A stretch of DNA of 64,000 nucleotides, taken from NCBI RefSeq assembly GCF_902686445.1, contig NC_062216.1, positions 9,941,084 to 10,005,083 on the forward strand, written 5' to 3'. The stretch comes from Sciurus carolinensis (lineage: Eukaryota > Chordata > Mammalia > Rodentia > Sciuridae). This document shows, one piece after another, positions 12,655 through 25,692 of this stretch (position 1 is the stretch's first letter; each line of letters begins with the position of its first letter). The translations under genes were made by a program, and so were the position numbers. The notes under the pieces are model-generated. The model searched no databases, was not told where the DNA came from, and was given only the letters and a program-made list of their open reading frames with translations.

Positions 12655-13140
12655 TCATTAACAGATGTTTACCAGGTGCCTACTGCATGCCAGGACTGGG
12701 CCAGGTACTGGATATGAAAGGAGAACAAGACACTCCCTGCCATCACAAAATGATTAGTTTTCTAGGGGATTAGGACAAGAGGATGAAGATTTTAGTACAA
12801 TGAGTCGGGGTACATGGAAAGGAAGGAGAGGGACCGCATCCTGTCTTGGAGGCAGAGAAAGCTTCTCAGAGAACATGCTGTCCTTCCCCTGGAGGACGAG
12901 CAGGGAGAACAGGTAAAGAGTGAGAGGGTGGGCAGAGTGTTCTAGTCAGAGCAAGCAGCATGTGACAAGCAAAGAAAATCTGTCCAAATGAAGGAGAAAA
13001 GGTCAGCTGAGCATGTCCATGGTGCAAAATGAAGGAGGTACACAGAGGCAGAGAAAGGCAGGTCGGGACCCTAAAGGGCAACACTGGGACTTGATAATAA
13101 AAGCTAGGGGAAGCTTTTGAAGAGTATGAAGCACAGAGGC
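12655..13140 (+). repeat. Second copy of the same ancient repeat type
   Basis: Starts like the copy at 11545 (gtttaccaggtgcctactgc, ccaggactgggccaggtact), then runs through agagaaagcttctcagagaa. The two lie in the same orientation about 0.5 kb apart. Confidence 0.45.
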
Positions 13141-14546
13141 TTGGGTTGGAGTGGGTAGAGGGAGGCAAGTCTGGAAGCCATCGCATCAGGAGGTTGGCAG
13201 GGTAGCAGAATCGCAGCCTCAGACCACAGTGCCCTAAAATATGACCTATAAATGTGTCTATATAATGTGAGGCAGGGCCTGAGTCTGCTGTGCTCAACCT
13301 CAGCTAATGGGAGAAATTCTCCAGAGTTAATTACTTTGATGTAAATGAGGTGCAATATGCCAACCTTTTAATAGGGGGTCAGTGTGTGGGAGAAAGAAAC
13401 TGAAGGGCAGCTTTAATATGGGACAGCCCCCAGGAAGGGCAAGCTCTAGTCATGGGGGAAGGAAAGGGGAACAGGAGTGGAAACCAATGAATCACGTTTT
13501 TCTAAGTTCATCTTGTTTTGTGTAACATGTGCTGTGTGGTGTGTATTCAGAACGGGGCCCAGATTCCACATGAAGGTGCTGAGTGGTGGGTGTGTGTGTT
13601 TTGGGACTGGATGTTTGCGATGGGATGTTTTTTTCTGAGTCTGTGTTAATGTGCAGAACTCTGGAATGCATACTGTGCAAGTACCTACCTGCAGGAAAAG
13701 GGATCTGCATCCAGCAGATGTGAGAGAGCATATGCCTTCAGATGGCCAAGATAACATCTCACAAAGAACAAACTACGGGTTCTGTTCAAATTTAGAGCAC
13801 TTGGACTCATTTTGCATACAAATACCCAGGCACTGGGGTATCTGTCAAGTGAATGAACATTTTGGTTTTATTAAAGTTCAATTATTTTAGGAAACAGACG
13901 TTTGGTTAAAAGAAGTAGATGTTTTCAGAAAAATAATTTCAGTGCTAAACACCAATATCCATGTATAAAACCTAGCAGTTTAAATCCTGTAAAGGAGTTT
14001 ATATACCAGCTGAAGTCCTACTTCTTGGAAGAAACTCTCCCTACTTCATTTTATGCAACAAACATTTCCTGAACACCTCAGCCCCACAGGCAAGCCTGGC
14101 TTTGCCGCCTGCACTTATTTCCTTTTTCTAAGCCACCTTAGTCAGGTGCTACAATTAAAGCTTAATTATATGTTATCTTGTATTGTTCCTTAATTGTTGC
14201 ATCTGCATTAATCCACCGCTAAAGGAGGCTGTATGTTCCTTGGGGCAGCGACTATATTGTCAACATTAGGGTAAAGGAGGAATGAAGCAGAGAGGAGATA
14301 ATACAGAAGCGTCTGCGGACAAATGGAAGCACAGAACGATGTATGGCCTGTATTCCTTTAATAATGAAAAGATAAAATTTCAATTTACATTTTCATGTTA
14401 AGGGAAGCTTTGTGTATAAAAATAATTGCTGGGATCCCCACAATGCTTTGTTCCTCTTAATGCAAGACAGAACTCTTTTCTTGGGGCTGAAAGGTAAAAA
14501 GGTGGAACCAATCTTTGATGAATTACTTCCTAACAGGATCATCCTA

Positions 14547-14780
14547 CAGCAAAACTTCTTTAACACTGGCACTATTGACATTTTAGACTGGGTCATTTTT
14601 TTTTTGTTGTTGTAGAGGCTGTCTTGTGCCTTGCAGGATGTTTAGCAGCATGGTTGGTCTCTGCCAACCTAGATACTGTAGGAACCCCTCCCCCCCAGTT
14701 GTGACAATCAAAAATGTCTGCAGACAGGGATGAGCGTCCCCTGGGGGCAAAATCACCAGCAGTTGAGAATGAGCATCCTA
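14547..14780 (+). mobile_element. MER20-like hAT DNA transposon relic
   Basis: Matches my memory of MER20 along its length: aacactggcactattgacat, gcaggatgtttagcagcatg, cagttgtgacaatcaaaaat, cccctgggggcaaaatcacc. It lies about 0.7-0.9 kb upstream of the second CpG island. Confidence 0.7.
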
Positions 14781-14829
14781 CGGGACTTTTGGTCCTAGTT
14801 ACTTATTTTTAAAATGGTGGGAGGCAGGG

Positions 14830-14990
14830 AAGGAAAATACTTTCTACTTACTTGCTATGAGTTAGGCACTCTTAACTATTATTTTATTTCATCTTACAGA
14901 TAAAGAAGTTGATGTTCAGAGTTGAAGAACCTGCTGAAGATCACAAAGCTGGGTCAGCAGTTAAATCAGGACTGCAAGGCGGGCTTATCT
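14830..14990 (-). repeat. MIR/L2-type ancient repeat
   Basis: gctatgagttaggcactctt, ttcatcttacagataaagaa, gatcacaaagctgggtcagc. A short frame at 14909 overlaps it and is incidental. Confidence 0.5.
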
Positions 14991-15479
14991 GTCTCCAAAG
15001 ACTTCAGCTCTTTCTGCACACTCCCACTGTTTCTGTAAGAAAAAAATGGCAGGCCTTCAGTTGTAGGTGGACTGCACATTCAAAAAATTATGTCGGGGAA
15101 TATCTTATAACTTATTTTAGGGGAGGGAATTATTGCTCTTCAATTCATTAAATTTGTTTGGATATAAATATATATGTCCTCACATATAGACACCGGGCCC
15201 TCTTACTACCGTTGTGGCTCTAGTCTTATCTAGGAAAAACATTGAGCAACACAATGGAACAACTTCAATTCTCCTTGTTACAAATTATCCAAAAGCCAGA
15301 GCCTAACGGTGCCAAAAGAAACCAGTATTGTTTACATAAGGGTTGGAGGCTAATAGTTAACTTTCTCCCATTTATTTCCAGAAACGGTAAATAACGCCTC
15401 ACTTTACAACTGCAAACGAGTAAAATGTCATAAAGCGGGGAAGAAAACAGCCAAAAGGAAAATGGAAAGGTTGGTTTTT

Positions 15480-16700
15480 AGCACTCGCTCCCTCTGGCGC
15501 TGCCGCACCCGCTCTGGGCGCCCGGCCTGCGCGGCCTGGGTCCCTGTCGCCCCCGCCAAGCTCTGGTCCGCGGCGCCCAGAGCTTTCTGGCTTCCTTTCC
15601 CGCCCTGGGGCGAGCTCGGTCTCTCTCGGAGAAGCTTGTCCCAGAGCCAGGCCTGGAAAAACAACAGCGAGAAACTTTGGCTGGGTTTGCGGTTCAGTGG
15701 GAAAAAAAAAAAAAAAAAAAAAAGGCATACACTCAAGTTTGGTTCGGGGCTGCAGCTGCCGGTTCCGATTTGGGGGCGGGGGTGGGGTGGGTCACAACTC
15801 GGTCAGGTTCAAGTGCGCATGTGCTGAGGAGTTGCTCAGGCACTTATTGAGCGCCGACTGTCTACAGGCGACTGGGGGTGTGTATCTCCGGCGTGCGGGG
15901 GCTGTGGGGGGCGAGTGCGCGTGGCCGAGGAGGGGCGCGCAGGCCCGTGCGCGCGCGGCGCCTGGGGCTGGGGGCGCGCGGGTTGGGCGGCGCGGGGGGG
16001 TGTGTCTGTCCCCGAGTCTCGCTCGTCCGCTCGCAGTCTGGCTGCTCCTGCGCTCCCTTCCCGGGCGGGGAATCCGGGCCGGGTTGTGGCCGCCGCCGCG
16101 TACGTGAGCGCAGTGTCCCGGAGAGGGAGGGCAGGCCGGCCAGGTGGGCGCGAACTGAGCCTCGGCGGGAGGGCGGCCGGAGCGGAGCGGAGCTGGGCTG
16201 CGGGCCGCGCCGGTGGGCGGGCAGGGCCGCGGCGGCTGCAGCCCGGAGCGAAGCCGTCCGAGCGGGAGCTGCCCGGCCCGCGCTGCTGCTCGTGGCGGGC
16301 CGAGGTGAGCGACGCGGGGACCTCGCGGCGCTGCAGCCCGGGGACGGGGGCGGCCGGGAACTTCCCACGCTCTGCACGCCCGCGGGGCCTGGACCGCGGC
16401 CGGGGGCCCGGAGGCCCGCGCAGCCGGGGCAGCGGCGGGCGGGGCGCGGGGGCGCTGCGACAGTGCCGGCGCTGGCCGGGTGGCCGGGTAGGGGTGGCCG
16501 CGCGCCCTCCGGTGCGTCGCCTTGTTTATCTCGCGGTCGCGGGCGCTCTCTTCGGATCCCCCTCCCAACTTTGAGCGGTGGTCGGAGTCGCCTCTCGGAG
16601 GGAGACTGACCGGTTAACCTGCGCGCTCCCGGATCCTTTCCGGCTGGGCCGCCAGCCCGGCGCCCCTTGCGCTCCTGCCCACTCCCGCGAACGAGCGTGT
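15480..16700 (+). promoter_or_regulatory. ZNF395: CpG island, probable main ZNF395 promoter
   Basis: CpG density and GC content jump sharply compared with the AT-rich flanks. Inside are GC boxes, an ACGTG hypoxia-type core at 16102-16106, and an exact GCCGGCG at 16465-16471. No TATA box stands out. The island lies about 23 kb upstream of the first coding exon and would give a gene of about 37 kb, close to the size I remember for the human gene. The long frames in both strands here are GC artefacts. Confidence 0.7.
16100..16304 (+). other. ZNF395: Candidate noncoding exon 1 of ZNF395
   Basis: A strong donor (GGCCGAG|GTGAGC) lies at 16305 in the middle of the second CpG island, giving a natural end for a first exon. 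The 5' limit is arbitrary: no start site can be read from sequence. Assignment rests on position and strand; spliced transcripts would decide it. Confidence 0.45.
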
Positions 16701-18774
16701 GAGCGCTGGGCTGCCGGACAGGCGGCACGACACACCCTCCACCCGGCCGGCTGCTCCCGCACCCTCTCTCAAACCGTTTCTGGCCATCACCCTTTCTGTC
16801 CCCGCGTTCTCAGCCTGCCTGTTCTCACCCCATGTCCCTGTCTCTCGCTGACCGTGGCACTGTAGGCATATGGGGTGCCCTGGTGGGGGCCTGTACAGGG
16901 AGTTTGTCGTGTGCAAACAATTCCAAAGGCGGCATTTTCTTCCCTGCTTTGGAGTTCAGGCTAGTGTCTTCGCTTTAGGGTTGACTTAGAAATCTCAAGA
17001 AGCTCAGCTGACAGGCGAGAGGTATGCCCCTGCCTCCTGTTTTCAGGCAGCTCTCTGGCTTTGGAGGACTTCCACCAGGCGTTCCTTCCCATGATGCCAG
17101 GCCACCAGGCAGTCCCTGTTTTCTCTACACCCCTTTTGCAGAAAGGTGTAACTAGGCAGCTTCAAAGTGAGTGATCAACAGGTATTGAAGGCTTTCCAAC
17201 ACCCTCCTAAAGGTGTTGTGTAAATGGAAGTTCATGGTTTGGAGGAACTGGAAACATAGCAATTACCTTCAACTCCACAGGTCCTTCTGAGGAGCTGCTG
17301 TGTTCTCTGGCAGATGTTAAGAGGCACACATGAAGTCTAAGGCCTCAGGAAGTCTATCCACTAGCTGGAAGTGATTGGAGAGCTCAAGTTCAAAGTGAAA
17401 GGCTATGACTGCCTAAGTTAGTGCAAATTGTGGGGGCATAAGCAGATAAAGGAAAGGTTAGAGATGGGGACTGGGCTTGGTGTACTGGTTTTGAAATAAG
17501 TTTTGCATGTGCAGAATAAGTCACTGGCAAGACCCAGAGCCAAGAGAAGGACGACAGTGGAAGTGAGGAAGTATAGTGGGATGATTCCCTCGAGGGTTTA
17601 AAATCTCCTGGAAGACCCAGAAAGACTTGAGCCTGTGAAATAAGACCTCCAGGCTGGGCACAGTTAACTGTCCAAATTTGAGATGTAGATATAGTGCTTT
17701 TGGAGGTCAGAGAAGAGAACTATGGGCAGGAATTACCAGCACAATATTCTTGGAAGATGAGATGGGTCACAGAGTGGTACTGAACATGGCTTTCTTAAGA
17801 GACAAGGAGATGGCCTTGGCTACCTTGGAATGTTTCCTGAACAGTAGGAGATAAAGATGGAGAGGAACAATGGTTGAGATTGTGAGAGTCCTAGAAAGCC
17901 AGACTGGGGAATTGCACTTTACCCTGTGTATACTGGGGAGACAGTAAAGTTTTTTTGGGCCAGAGAATGATGTTACAAAACAGCACTTGGAAAGGTTTTG
18001 AAAGTAATGTTAGGAGACAGATCAGCTAGTAGGCTGTTGTGCTTGTGGAGTGCCCAGGGTTTGGACTGGGTTTAATTGGAAATGGAAAGGAGGGTGAGTT
18101 TTAGAAACATTATTGTTGAAATCATCTGTTGTCAGGGGCAGGGCAAAAGGAAGAGATGAATGGAAATTAATTCTTTGTGGAAATTGATTATACACCAGAG
18201 CCTTGGAATTGCTGTAGTTGGTAACACGAGAAATCAGAAATGTGTGTTGTGCAGAGAAGTAATCAACACTCAGGCTGTAGAGAAGTTTCCTGGGTTTGCT
18301 ACAATGTCCCCATGGAGGTGTCCTACCAGCAGCTGAGGCTATGAGAGTGATGGGAACCCATGGGGTATAGTGAGGGAGAGGGAGAGGAAAGGTACTCAGA
18401 ATAAGTGGGGAGTCTTCCTGCCAGAGGGCTAAGGGTGTGAGCTGGACTCAGGTTCTGACTTGGGGGACTTCTGCTTATCCCTCCTGTATTGCCATTCACA
18501 TGACACTGCCTGCTATTGATCCTGAGGTTGGAGAAGCAACTTTGGGGAATTGGGGCTCCTAGGAAAATGGGGTCATTTAGTCTTATAATCATGAGAGTGG
18601 AATTGGAGAGAAGTAGAATGGGATTTGCTAAAGGTGTAAATTGTTGGACTTTGAAGCATGTTGAACTTTGCTTTGTTGGGCTAGTCCCAGTGTCCCATTT
18701 GTGCTGGGGGAGGATGGAGCATCAACATGATCTGAAAGGGGGGAGAGAACTTTGGAACTAGGGATATTGCCCCC

Positions 18775-18990
18775 CCCCTTTTCATTCTAATTAGTTATAC
18801 GTGACCGTAGAATGCATTTTGACATATCACACGTAAATGGAGTATTACTTCTCATTTGTCCGGTTGTACATGATGTAGAGTTACACAGGTCATGTAATCA
18901 TATATGCATATAGGGTGATAGTGACCGACTCATATAATGAGACTTTTGGGCTGGTTAGTTATGAACCTAACCAGACCGCTCATGACTGTT
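18775..18990. repeat. Unclassified interspersed repeat-like segment
   Basis: Contains ttctaattagttatacgtga, ggttgtacatgatgtagagt and tacacaggtcatgtaatcat, a pattern I believe recurs in squirrel genomes (possibly L1-derived). I cannot assign a family. Confidence 0.4.
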
Positions 18991-21900
18991 TCCTTACCCC
19001 CAGCTTATCCTTCCCAACTCTCTTCCAAGAGCAAAAGAAAATGAACATATTTCAGATACTGTCTTTTGTAGGGTCTGGGTCCATCACAACTTGATTCAGT
19101 TGCCAGTTCTCCTGATTCTGGTGACCTGCAGCAGAGGGGAGCCAGTGCCGTTTTTCCTGAGCTCTGAATTCTGCTTTCTTCTTACAAGGGTGACTTAGGG
19201 TGATTTGCTGAACAAATTCCCCAAGCCTCAACTTGCAACATCTGAATTTGAAGGATGATTGCAAAAGGTTGCTGAATGAGCTGAGAATGTAATTACAGTT
19301 ACTTAGCCTCCTTGTTTCTGTGAGACGCAGGATGCGTGAACTGGCAGGGGAAGAGGACCTAGAAGGGGAACCTTTGGGGGCACAAAACGGATATTTTTTC
19401 TTTACAGGGAATATCTGAGCATTCAAAAAATAATTGCATGGAGCCAGCAGTTGAGCTGGCTTACTTACTGTAGAGCAGTGTTCTCTGCAGTTTTAACCAT
19501 GATCTACACTAAGAAATAAAATTTACATTATGACATAGCACACATGATCATGTATGTAAAAAAAAACTTAGTTCATGAAGTACTGCCCTTTTTTTTTGCT
19601 TGGTGTAATCTCTAACATTTTTACTGCCTATTCTATTTTTTTATTATTAAAAAATGCTATTGTCTCCCACTAAGTTGATCTAACCACTCTCTAATGGACC
19701 ATAACCCACAGTTTAAAGAGCCCAGAGAGAATTTTTCACATTCAGTATTTATTAAGCTGCTCATGTGCAGAGCTACCCTTCCCAGTGCCAAAGGTAGAAG
19801 GAAGTGTAAGAGAGGTATGGAAAGTTCACAGTCTGGTTGGAGAGATAATGTATACCTTAGATTAGGAGCAAGGTAAGAAGATTAAATGCCAAAATGAAAA
19901 ATAAGCACATTAGGCTTTAAAGAAGTGGGGAGTAATGTGTGCCGTGTGGCTTGGAGAACTTCTTTGGAATCAGGAGGGAAGTCTGGGATGAGCAGTTGGA
20001 GTGTCTCATGGGTACATGATGCAGAGGGAGTCAGGGCTTGGGGTTAGGAAAAGGTAAGCCATGCTTGTGTGAGAGTGAGAGCAGAGGGCTCTTGTACAAG
20101 AGTAGGGGCAGATCAGTTTGGAAAGGTGGTTTAGGGTCATAGGTAGTATAGGGCTTGTGAAGGGGTAACCTGCAGAATGTGTTAAGTCTACAGTTATGTT
20201 CTAGTTTGGACAACACAGAAGTCTTAAAACAGTGCAGAAAACTTCAGGATTTGGGGCTCTTTTAAAGGGTCAGACTTGGCAGTCATCTTAAGCTGAGGGG
20301 TGGCTGTCCCTTACGGAGAAGAGACAGGACAGGCCTTGGGTCCCCAGTTGTCATGGTCCCAATGCTTTCTGTGGCCTTGGTTCAATTGCTTTACATTCTC
20401 TGCTGAGCCTGTTGACTTTTGGCTTTGTCACCTCCATTTTCAAGAGCCTCCAATGTCAAGCCAGCTGTCTCCTGGGCTCTGGGTGGCCATGGAGTGTTTT
20501 GGGATGAGTGTGACATGGAATCTGAGATATTCATGTGCAGTGGGTTTGTTTTAGGCAAGCCAGCAGCACTTTCTGAGGAGATGCTAATGGGGACTGGGAA
20601 GTATTATTACAGTGATTAAAATGGTGTTAGTTAGAGTGGGTTTTGACCTGTGCTCTGCGTAACAGGGCAGATCTCCAGTGATGTCAAGGTCTCTCGACGT
20701 CCCTGTTTCCCACTTCTGGCTGGCATGATTAGATGATGACTCCTGGCATGTGTCTCAGGATGATGTTGGGGTAATAACTTGGTGAGATGTGAGTCATGGC
20801 TGTCAAATGTTAGATTCTCAGAAGCTTTGATTCTGTGAGCCAGTGCTAAAGGAAGAACCAGAAGAAGGGCGGGGCCATTTCTCTCCTCTCCCTCACTCCC
20901 GTCTGGCCTCAGGAGGCAGGCATCCAGGATCCTGAGCGACTCAGATGACCATAGAATAGCTGGCTTAGGCATGGGTGTTGATGCAAATGGTCGCAGAAAA
21001 CTTGGCATATTGGGGAACCACCTGAAGACCTAGGTATTGGTCTCTGCTCTACTCTGAGGAGTCCATAACCACCCATGAGTCAGAGCTCTCCCCAGGAGAG
21101 CTGTGGGCAAGAGGGACTGTTTGGTAGTCATCTTGCTCTTTATAGGTAGGACAACAGTCAGTTACTTAAAATGTCGCTTTTATAACATTAAAAATAAACT
21201 TGAGACTGGAGTGCATTTTGCTTAAAGATGTGTGACTGTAGGATACAAGACTAACCAGAAGTCCACTCAGCCTTATCAACTTGAATCCACCTCCTGTTCG
21301 CACGATGGTCTGGCTACTAAACCAGGAGAACAAGGCAGCAGCTATGGTATGTTTTGGCTTTAGTGAAGTATTTAACGGTTTCCTGAGACACAATTGTCCA
21401 TATTAAATCAGAAGTGGTAAAATGGGGGCGGGCTGGATGGTGTTATTAATTTAACTTGACAGTCATATGCAAAAAATTGTTAATTATTGGCCCTGAGTCA
21501 GCCTGGAAGGAGGTCTGAAAGTGCCATTGGGTTCTGTTCTTGGCTTTGATCTGTTCAGCATATTCCCAATGTTGTGGATAAAGATACAGAAGCCGTGCTC
21601 ATCAGATTTGTTGGTGGCACAGACATGGGGGGGTGGGCTACTTATTTAACTCAAGGTTCAAAATCATTATCTTGAGGAGGAGCCCAAATTAAAAAAGAAA
21701 AAAAAAAAAAAAAAAAGAAAATAAAAGAAGTTCAGTAAGGAATAAATGTTAAAGTGTGATTTAATTTTAAAATTGTGAACTGTTACTGTATCAAGATGTT
21801 CATCCATTCTGATAAAATAGTTTCTGGGGATATAACTGGGACCATATCAAAGATGTAGATGATGTTTTATGCATAGAGATTATTCAGAGATTAAAAAAAA

Positions 21901-22239
21901 AACTAGTGAAAAATTGGAAACAAAACATCCAGTGGTGTGGGCTAGAGATAATGAACAGGTGAATTCTGATGGGTGTGTCTTTATAACAAGTGTTATGAAG
22001 TTATGAAAAATAATATTTAGGAATAGTTTTAAAATAACAGGGAAGAATGTTTCTGCGAAAAGTTAATGTACATCAACAATATAATTTCTAATGTTAAAAA
22101 ATGCATATAGGAAATGACTGGAAGGAAATAGACTGATAATACTAATAACAAAATATGATACTGGTTGCTTCTAGGAGGGTCAAGGTGAGTGACTTTCTTT
22201 TAGTTATTTATTTTTTAAAATTTTATTTTATATTTTTCT

Positions 22240-22416
22240 GTACTAGGGATCGACCCAGGGATGCTGTACCATGGAGCTACATTCCCAGTTGTTTCTTAAC
22301 AATTTTATTTTGAGACACGGTCTCACTAAATTGCCCAGGCCGGCCTTGTATTTGTGATCCTCCTGTCTCATTCTCCCAAGTTGCTGGGATTGTAGGTGTG
22401 CAACACCATGCCTGGC
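22240..22416 (-). repeat. B1-dID SINE
   Basis: Antisense order: tactagggatcgacccaggg (ID part), then the gagacacggtctcactaaat block and gctgggattgtaggtgtg (B1 part). Confidence 0.85.
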
Positions 22417-23401
22417 TTCTTTTGTTCACATTTTAGTTATTTGCCAGTGGGAAAAATACTGCTACTTTAAACATATTTTGTTGATAGAATGGAATAGATG
22501 GTGTGCTCAGTGATGACTATTGAGAATCCACCTGCTGTGTGTCAACACCTGGGTTGGGCACAGGAGTCACAAAACAAGATTGGTTCCCCACCTGAGGTTG
22601 GTGCAGTCCACTAAGGAGAGGCAGGTCATGAGTTTAATGTGAGCTATGAGTGGGATGAAGGCTTTTAAATACTCAGTGTTCATAATCAGAGGATTATCTT
22701 CCTGACCATGGCTGGTCATTAAGTTTGGACCACTGGGGAATCACAGTTTAAAAGGAACATGAGCAAGCAAGACATGATCCATGAAGGGAGACTAGGATGA
22801 TGTAGAATTGGGAATGACTAGAGAACACTCCTGAGCTGGGAACACAATAGCACCTTCAAAACACTGCTGTAGTTGTCAGGTGTAGGGATGAGTGGACCTG
22901 AGTGTTTTTGTTCCTGGTACTGGATGTGACTCACGGAAGGAACAATTGCTTATCCTCTGTAGAGTCAGATTCCTTTTCTGCAGAATTATGCTGTATTTGA
23001 TGGGTCCCCTCTACCTGTAAAGATGGGAAGAACAGATTTCAGTTCAACATGTAAAGGGATTTTCTAGTTGGCAGATCAGTGGGACTGTCTGCCCATGGAG
23101 CAGTGAGTTTCCTGTTGCTGGAAGTATTCAAGTAGGGCTGAGGGCTGTCAATCTGGGTGCTGTGGAAGAGAAGGGCAGGTGTTAGGCAGACCTCCAAAGC
23201 CCCTTCCAGTTTTCAGGGTCATTTATTAAGTGACTTGTTGAAGCTGAAAGATAGCATGGAATAGAGGCCATGCCTCCATTGGCATAGTATGAATCAATAT
23301 CATGTAATTTTTTAAAAAAAAGTGTTTATAAATAAATTCCAGTAAATAAGTTTCTGTGTATGTGTGTGTGTGCGTGCAGGTGTGCACGCACACCCGTGCA
23401 C

Positions 23402-23597
23402 CTTAGGGATCAAATCCAGGGCCTCATCTATGCTAGGCATAGTGTTCTATCACTGAGCTACATCCCCAGCCCTTTTTAAAAACTTTATTTTAGGTAGGAT
23501 CTCACTAAATTGCCAAGACTGGCCTCAAACTTGTGATCCTTCTGCATCAGCCTTCTGAGTAGCTGGTAATTACAGGCATGCGCCACCACACCCAGCA
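23402..23597 (-). repeat. B1-dID SINE
   Basis: Antisense ID part (ctatcactgagctacatccc) followed by the antisense B1 part ending at gccaccacacccagc. Confidence 0.9.
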
Positions 23598-23691
23598 CTG
23601 GTTCTAACATTTAAAAAAAAATTATATGTATATGTGTGCGTATGTATATGTATATTTAGATGTTGATGGACCGTTATTTTATTTATTTATA

Positions 23692-23765
23692 TGCAGTGCT
23701 GAGAATTGAACCCAGTGCTTCACATGCTAGGCGAGTGCTCTACCACTGAGTCACAACCCCAGCCC
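23692..23765 (-). repeat. ID SINE
   Basis: Antisense ID: gaattgaacccagtgcttca ... ctctaccactgagtcacaac. It lies about 95 bp from the preceding SINE, across a GTAT-rich tract. Confidence 0.9.
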
Positions 23766-25214
23766 CTGGTTCTAACATTTTTGAAAGGCTCTTCTGAGAT
23801 CATTTTAGAAAGGCTGAAGGGAATAATTTGTAAGGTGAGTTGGGACTCAGTTTGTGGCCCCTGGGCTGCTGAAAATGGAAGTTGGTCCTTAGGAGAAGCC
23901 AGAAGTGGGGGAAGAGGCAGATGATAATGACCAACTTGGCTGACGTACAGAACAATGTGATTATGGGCCAGTTCTTGACTAAATCATGATGAGACCCCAG
24001 GGTTGGATGCTGGGTCTTCCGCTTGACTGTGGAGGACCTGGAAGTACCTCTGAGCACCCCTTGTTCCTTCATGTCACACTGTGAACTTAAATCACCATCA
24101 TAGTATGTTCAAGACCTTCCTGACAACCAGGGATGGGGCTGAGCCTTCTGATTACTCTGTAGCTTAGTGACAGAAAGAACAGGGGAAGACACATTTATTT
24201 GAAGAGACTTTTGATGAGGATTTTCCAGGTAGGCATGTATTTAGTTAATATTGGGCAGTAAGTTTGTGGTTTGAATTAAATATTTTTAAAATTTTTATTC
24301 TTTGTTTATAGTGTACATGTGGAAAATGTGATTTAATGTTGCTCAAGTTTTGCTTACATATATGGTTCACTTAAAATACGCCCTGGTTCTTTGAATTCTT
24401 TAGACTCCTCTTCCTGAGTTTTGATGACTGTCGTGTTGGGGGCACTGCTTGGGCCAACTCACCTTTTGAGAGTTTATTGAGTTCAAAGTGCACAGAGGTT
24501 TATCTCATCCTTGGAGAACATCACAAGATGATTTCTGTCTCCATGTGATTCATGCTCTTATTCTGGCATTTGAAAAATTGGTATTTGGCAAGGAAGTGCT
24601 CTTTCTTGACATGGAATAGAGTATTTTGGGGACACATCAACTCAAGGAGTGGCATTGTTAGGTGTATGTAAGACGTATAGGCAGAACTTGGTTACTTAGA
24701 GCTAAAATTGATGATGGCCTGGGTCTCCTTTATTTCCGCATCATTTCCACCCTGCGTGTGTCTGTCACATTGGCTGGGCTTGCTGAACGGCATTGAATCA
24801 GTTCCGTGGGCCACATGTAATGGGGTTGGGAGAGTTAGACTAACAGATACTTTTTTTCTAAAAAAAAAAAAAAAAAAAAAAAAGGAAAATAAGAAATAAC
24901 AGTTCTCAATCTTTTTTTTTTTTTTTTTTCCTTTGAGTGCTGGGAAGTCATAAAACTCTTAGTGAAAACAACCATATTCAGTAACTAAGTGCAGGGGAAT
25001 TAAAACTTGCTCTCCTCTGTTTTTCTCCTGCTGTAGCATACATATTGTTCTTGCTGTGCTGTCCTTAAACTAGTGTGTCCTCTGTCCATGTTGGTCACAT
25101 TATCTTTTTATGGCAACTGCCACATGCTACTCACACACCTTACATAGCACCACAGAGAGATTGCCAAGTCCCACAGGACAGCTTGGAGTTCGGCTGTCAC
25201 TGGGAGAGAGGCTG

Positions 25215-25480
25215 AGTTGGAGCAGGTTTTTTTCTTTTTTTTCACTTGAGGTACATTTTACATACAGTGGAATGTTCAGATCGCAAGGGTGCTGTTTAAT
25301 CAGTTTTAACAATTGGATATGACAGTAAAATGTATCTGTCACCCCAGAAGTGTTCCTTGTGACCATTTCCAGGTAATGCTTACCCCAACAGGAAGTGCCA
25401 CAGATCTGATTTTACCACTATAGTTTCGCCTATTCAGTTCTTAATATTATAATTGTATGTTTCCAAAGACTCTCTAAGTA
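25215..25480 (+). repeat. Probable old L1 remnant
   Basis: ttgaggtacattttacatac, tgtttaatcagttttaacaa and ctgtcaccccagaagtgttc resemble the 3' part of old L1-type elements. Related sequence seems to resume at about 26570-26760. Confidence 0.35.
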
Positions 25481-25531
25481 GTGCTTTGAAGAGGTGAAGG
25501 TGTGTGTGTGTGTGTGTTTAAAAGTCACTGT

Positions 25532-25692
25532 TGGTACTAGGGGTGAGCTCAGTAGTAGAGCACTTGCCTAACTTGCATGAGGCCCTGGGTTTGACCCTCA
25601 GCACTGCAAAACATAAACATAAACATAAACATAAATATAAACATAAACATAAACATAATAATAATAATAATAATAATAATAGTAACAATAAT
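25532..25692 (+). repeat. ID SINE with expanded tail microsatellite
   Basis: ID body to about 25610, then a tail of ATAAAC hexamer copies that passes into ATA/AAT trinucleotides. The tail is nearly as long as the body. Confidence 0.85.

Noticed and set aside
15792..16728. Frames of 219-288 codons in the second CpG island
   Set aside because: The same GC artefact: overlapping frames on both strands without a recognisable domain.
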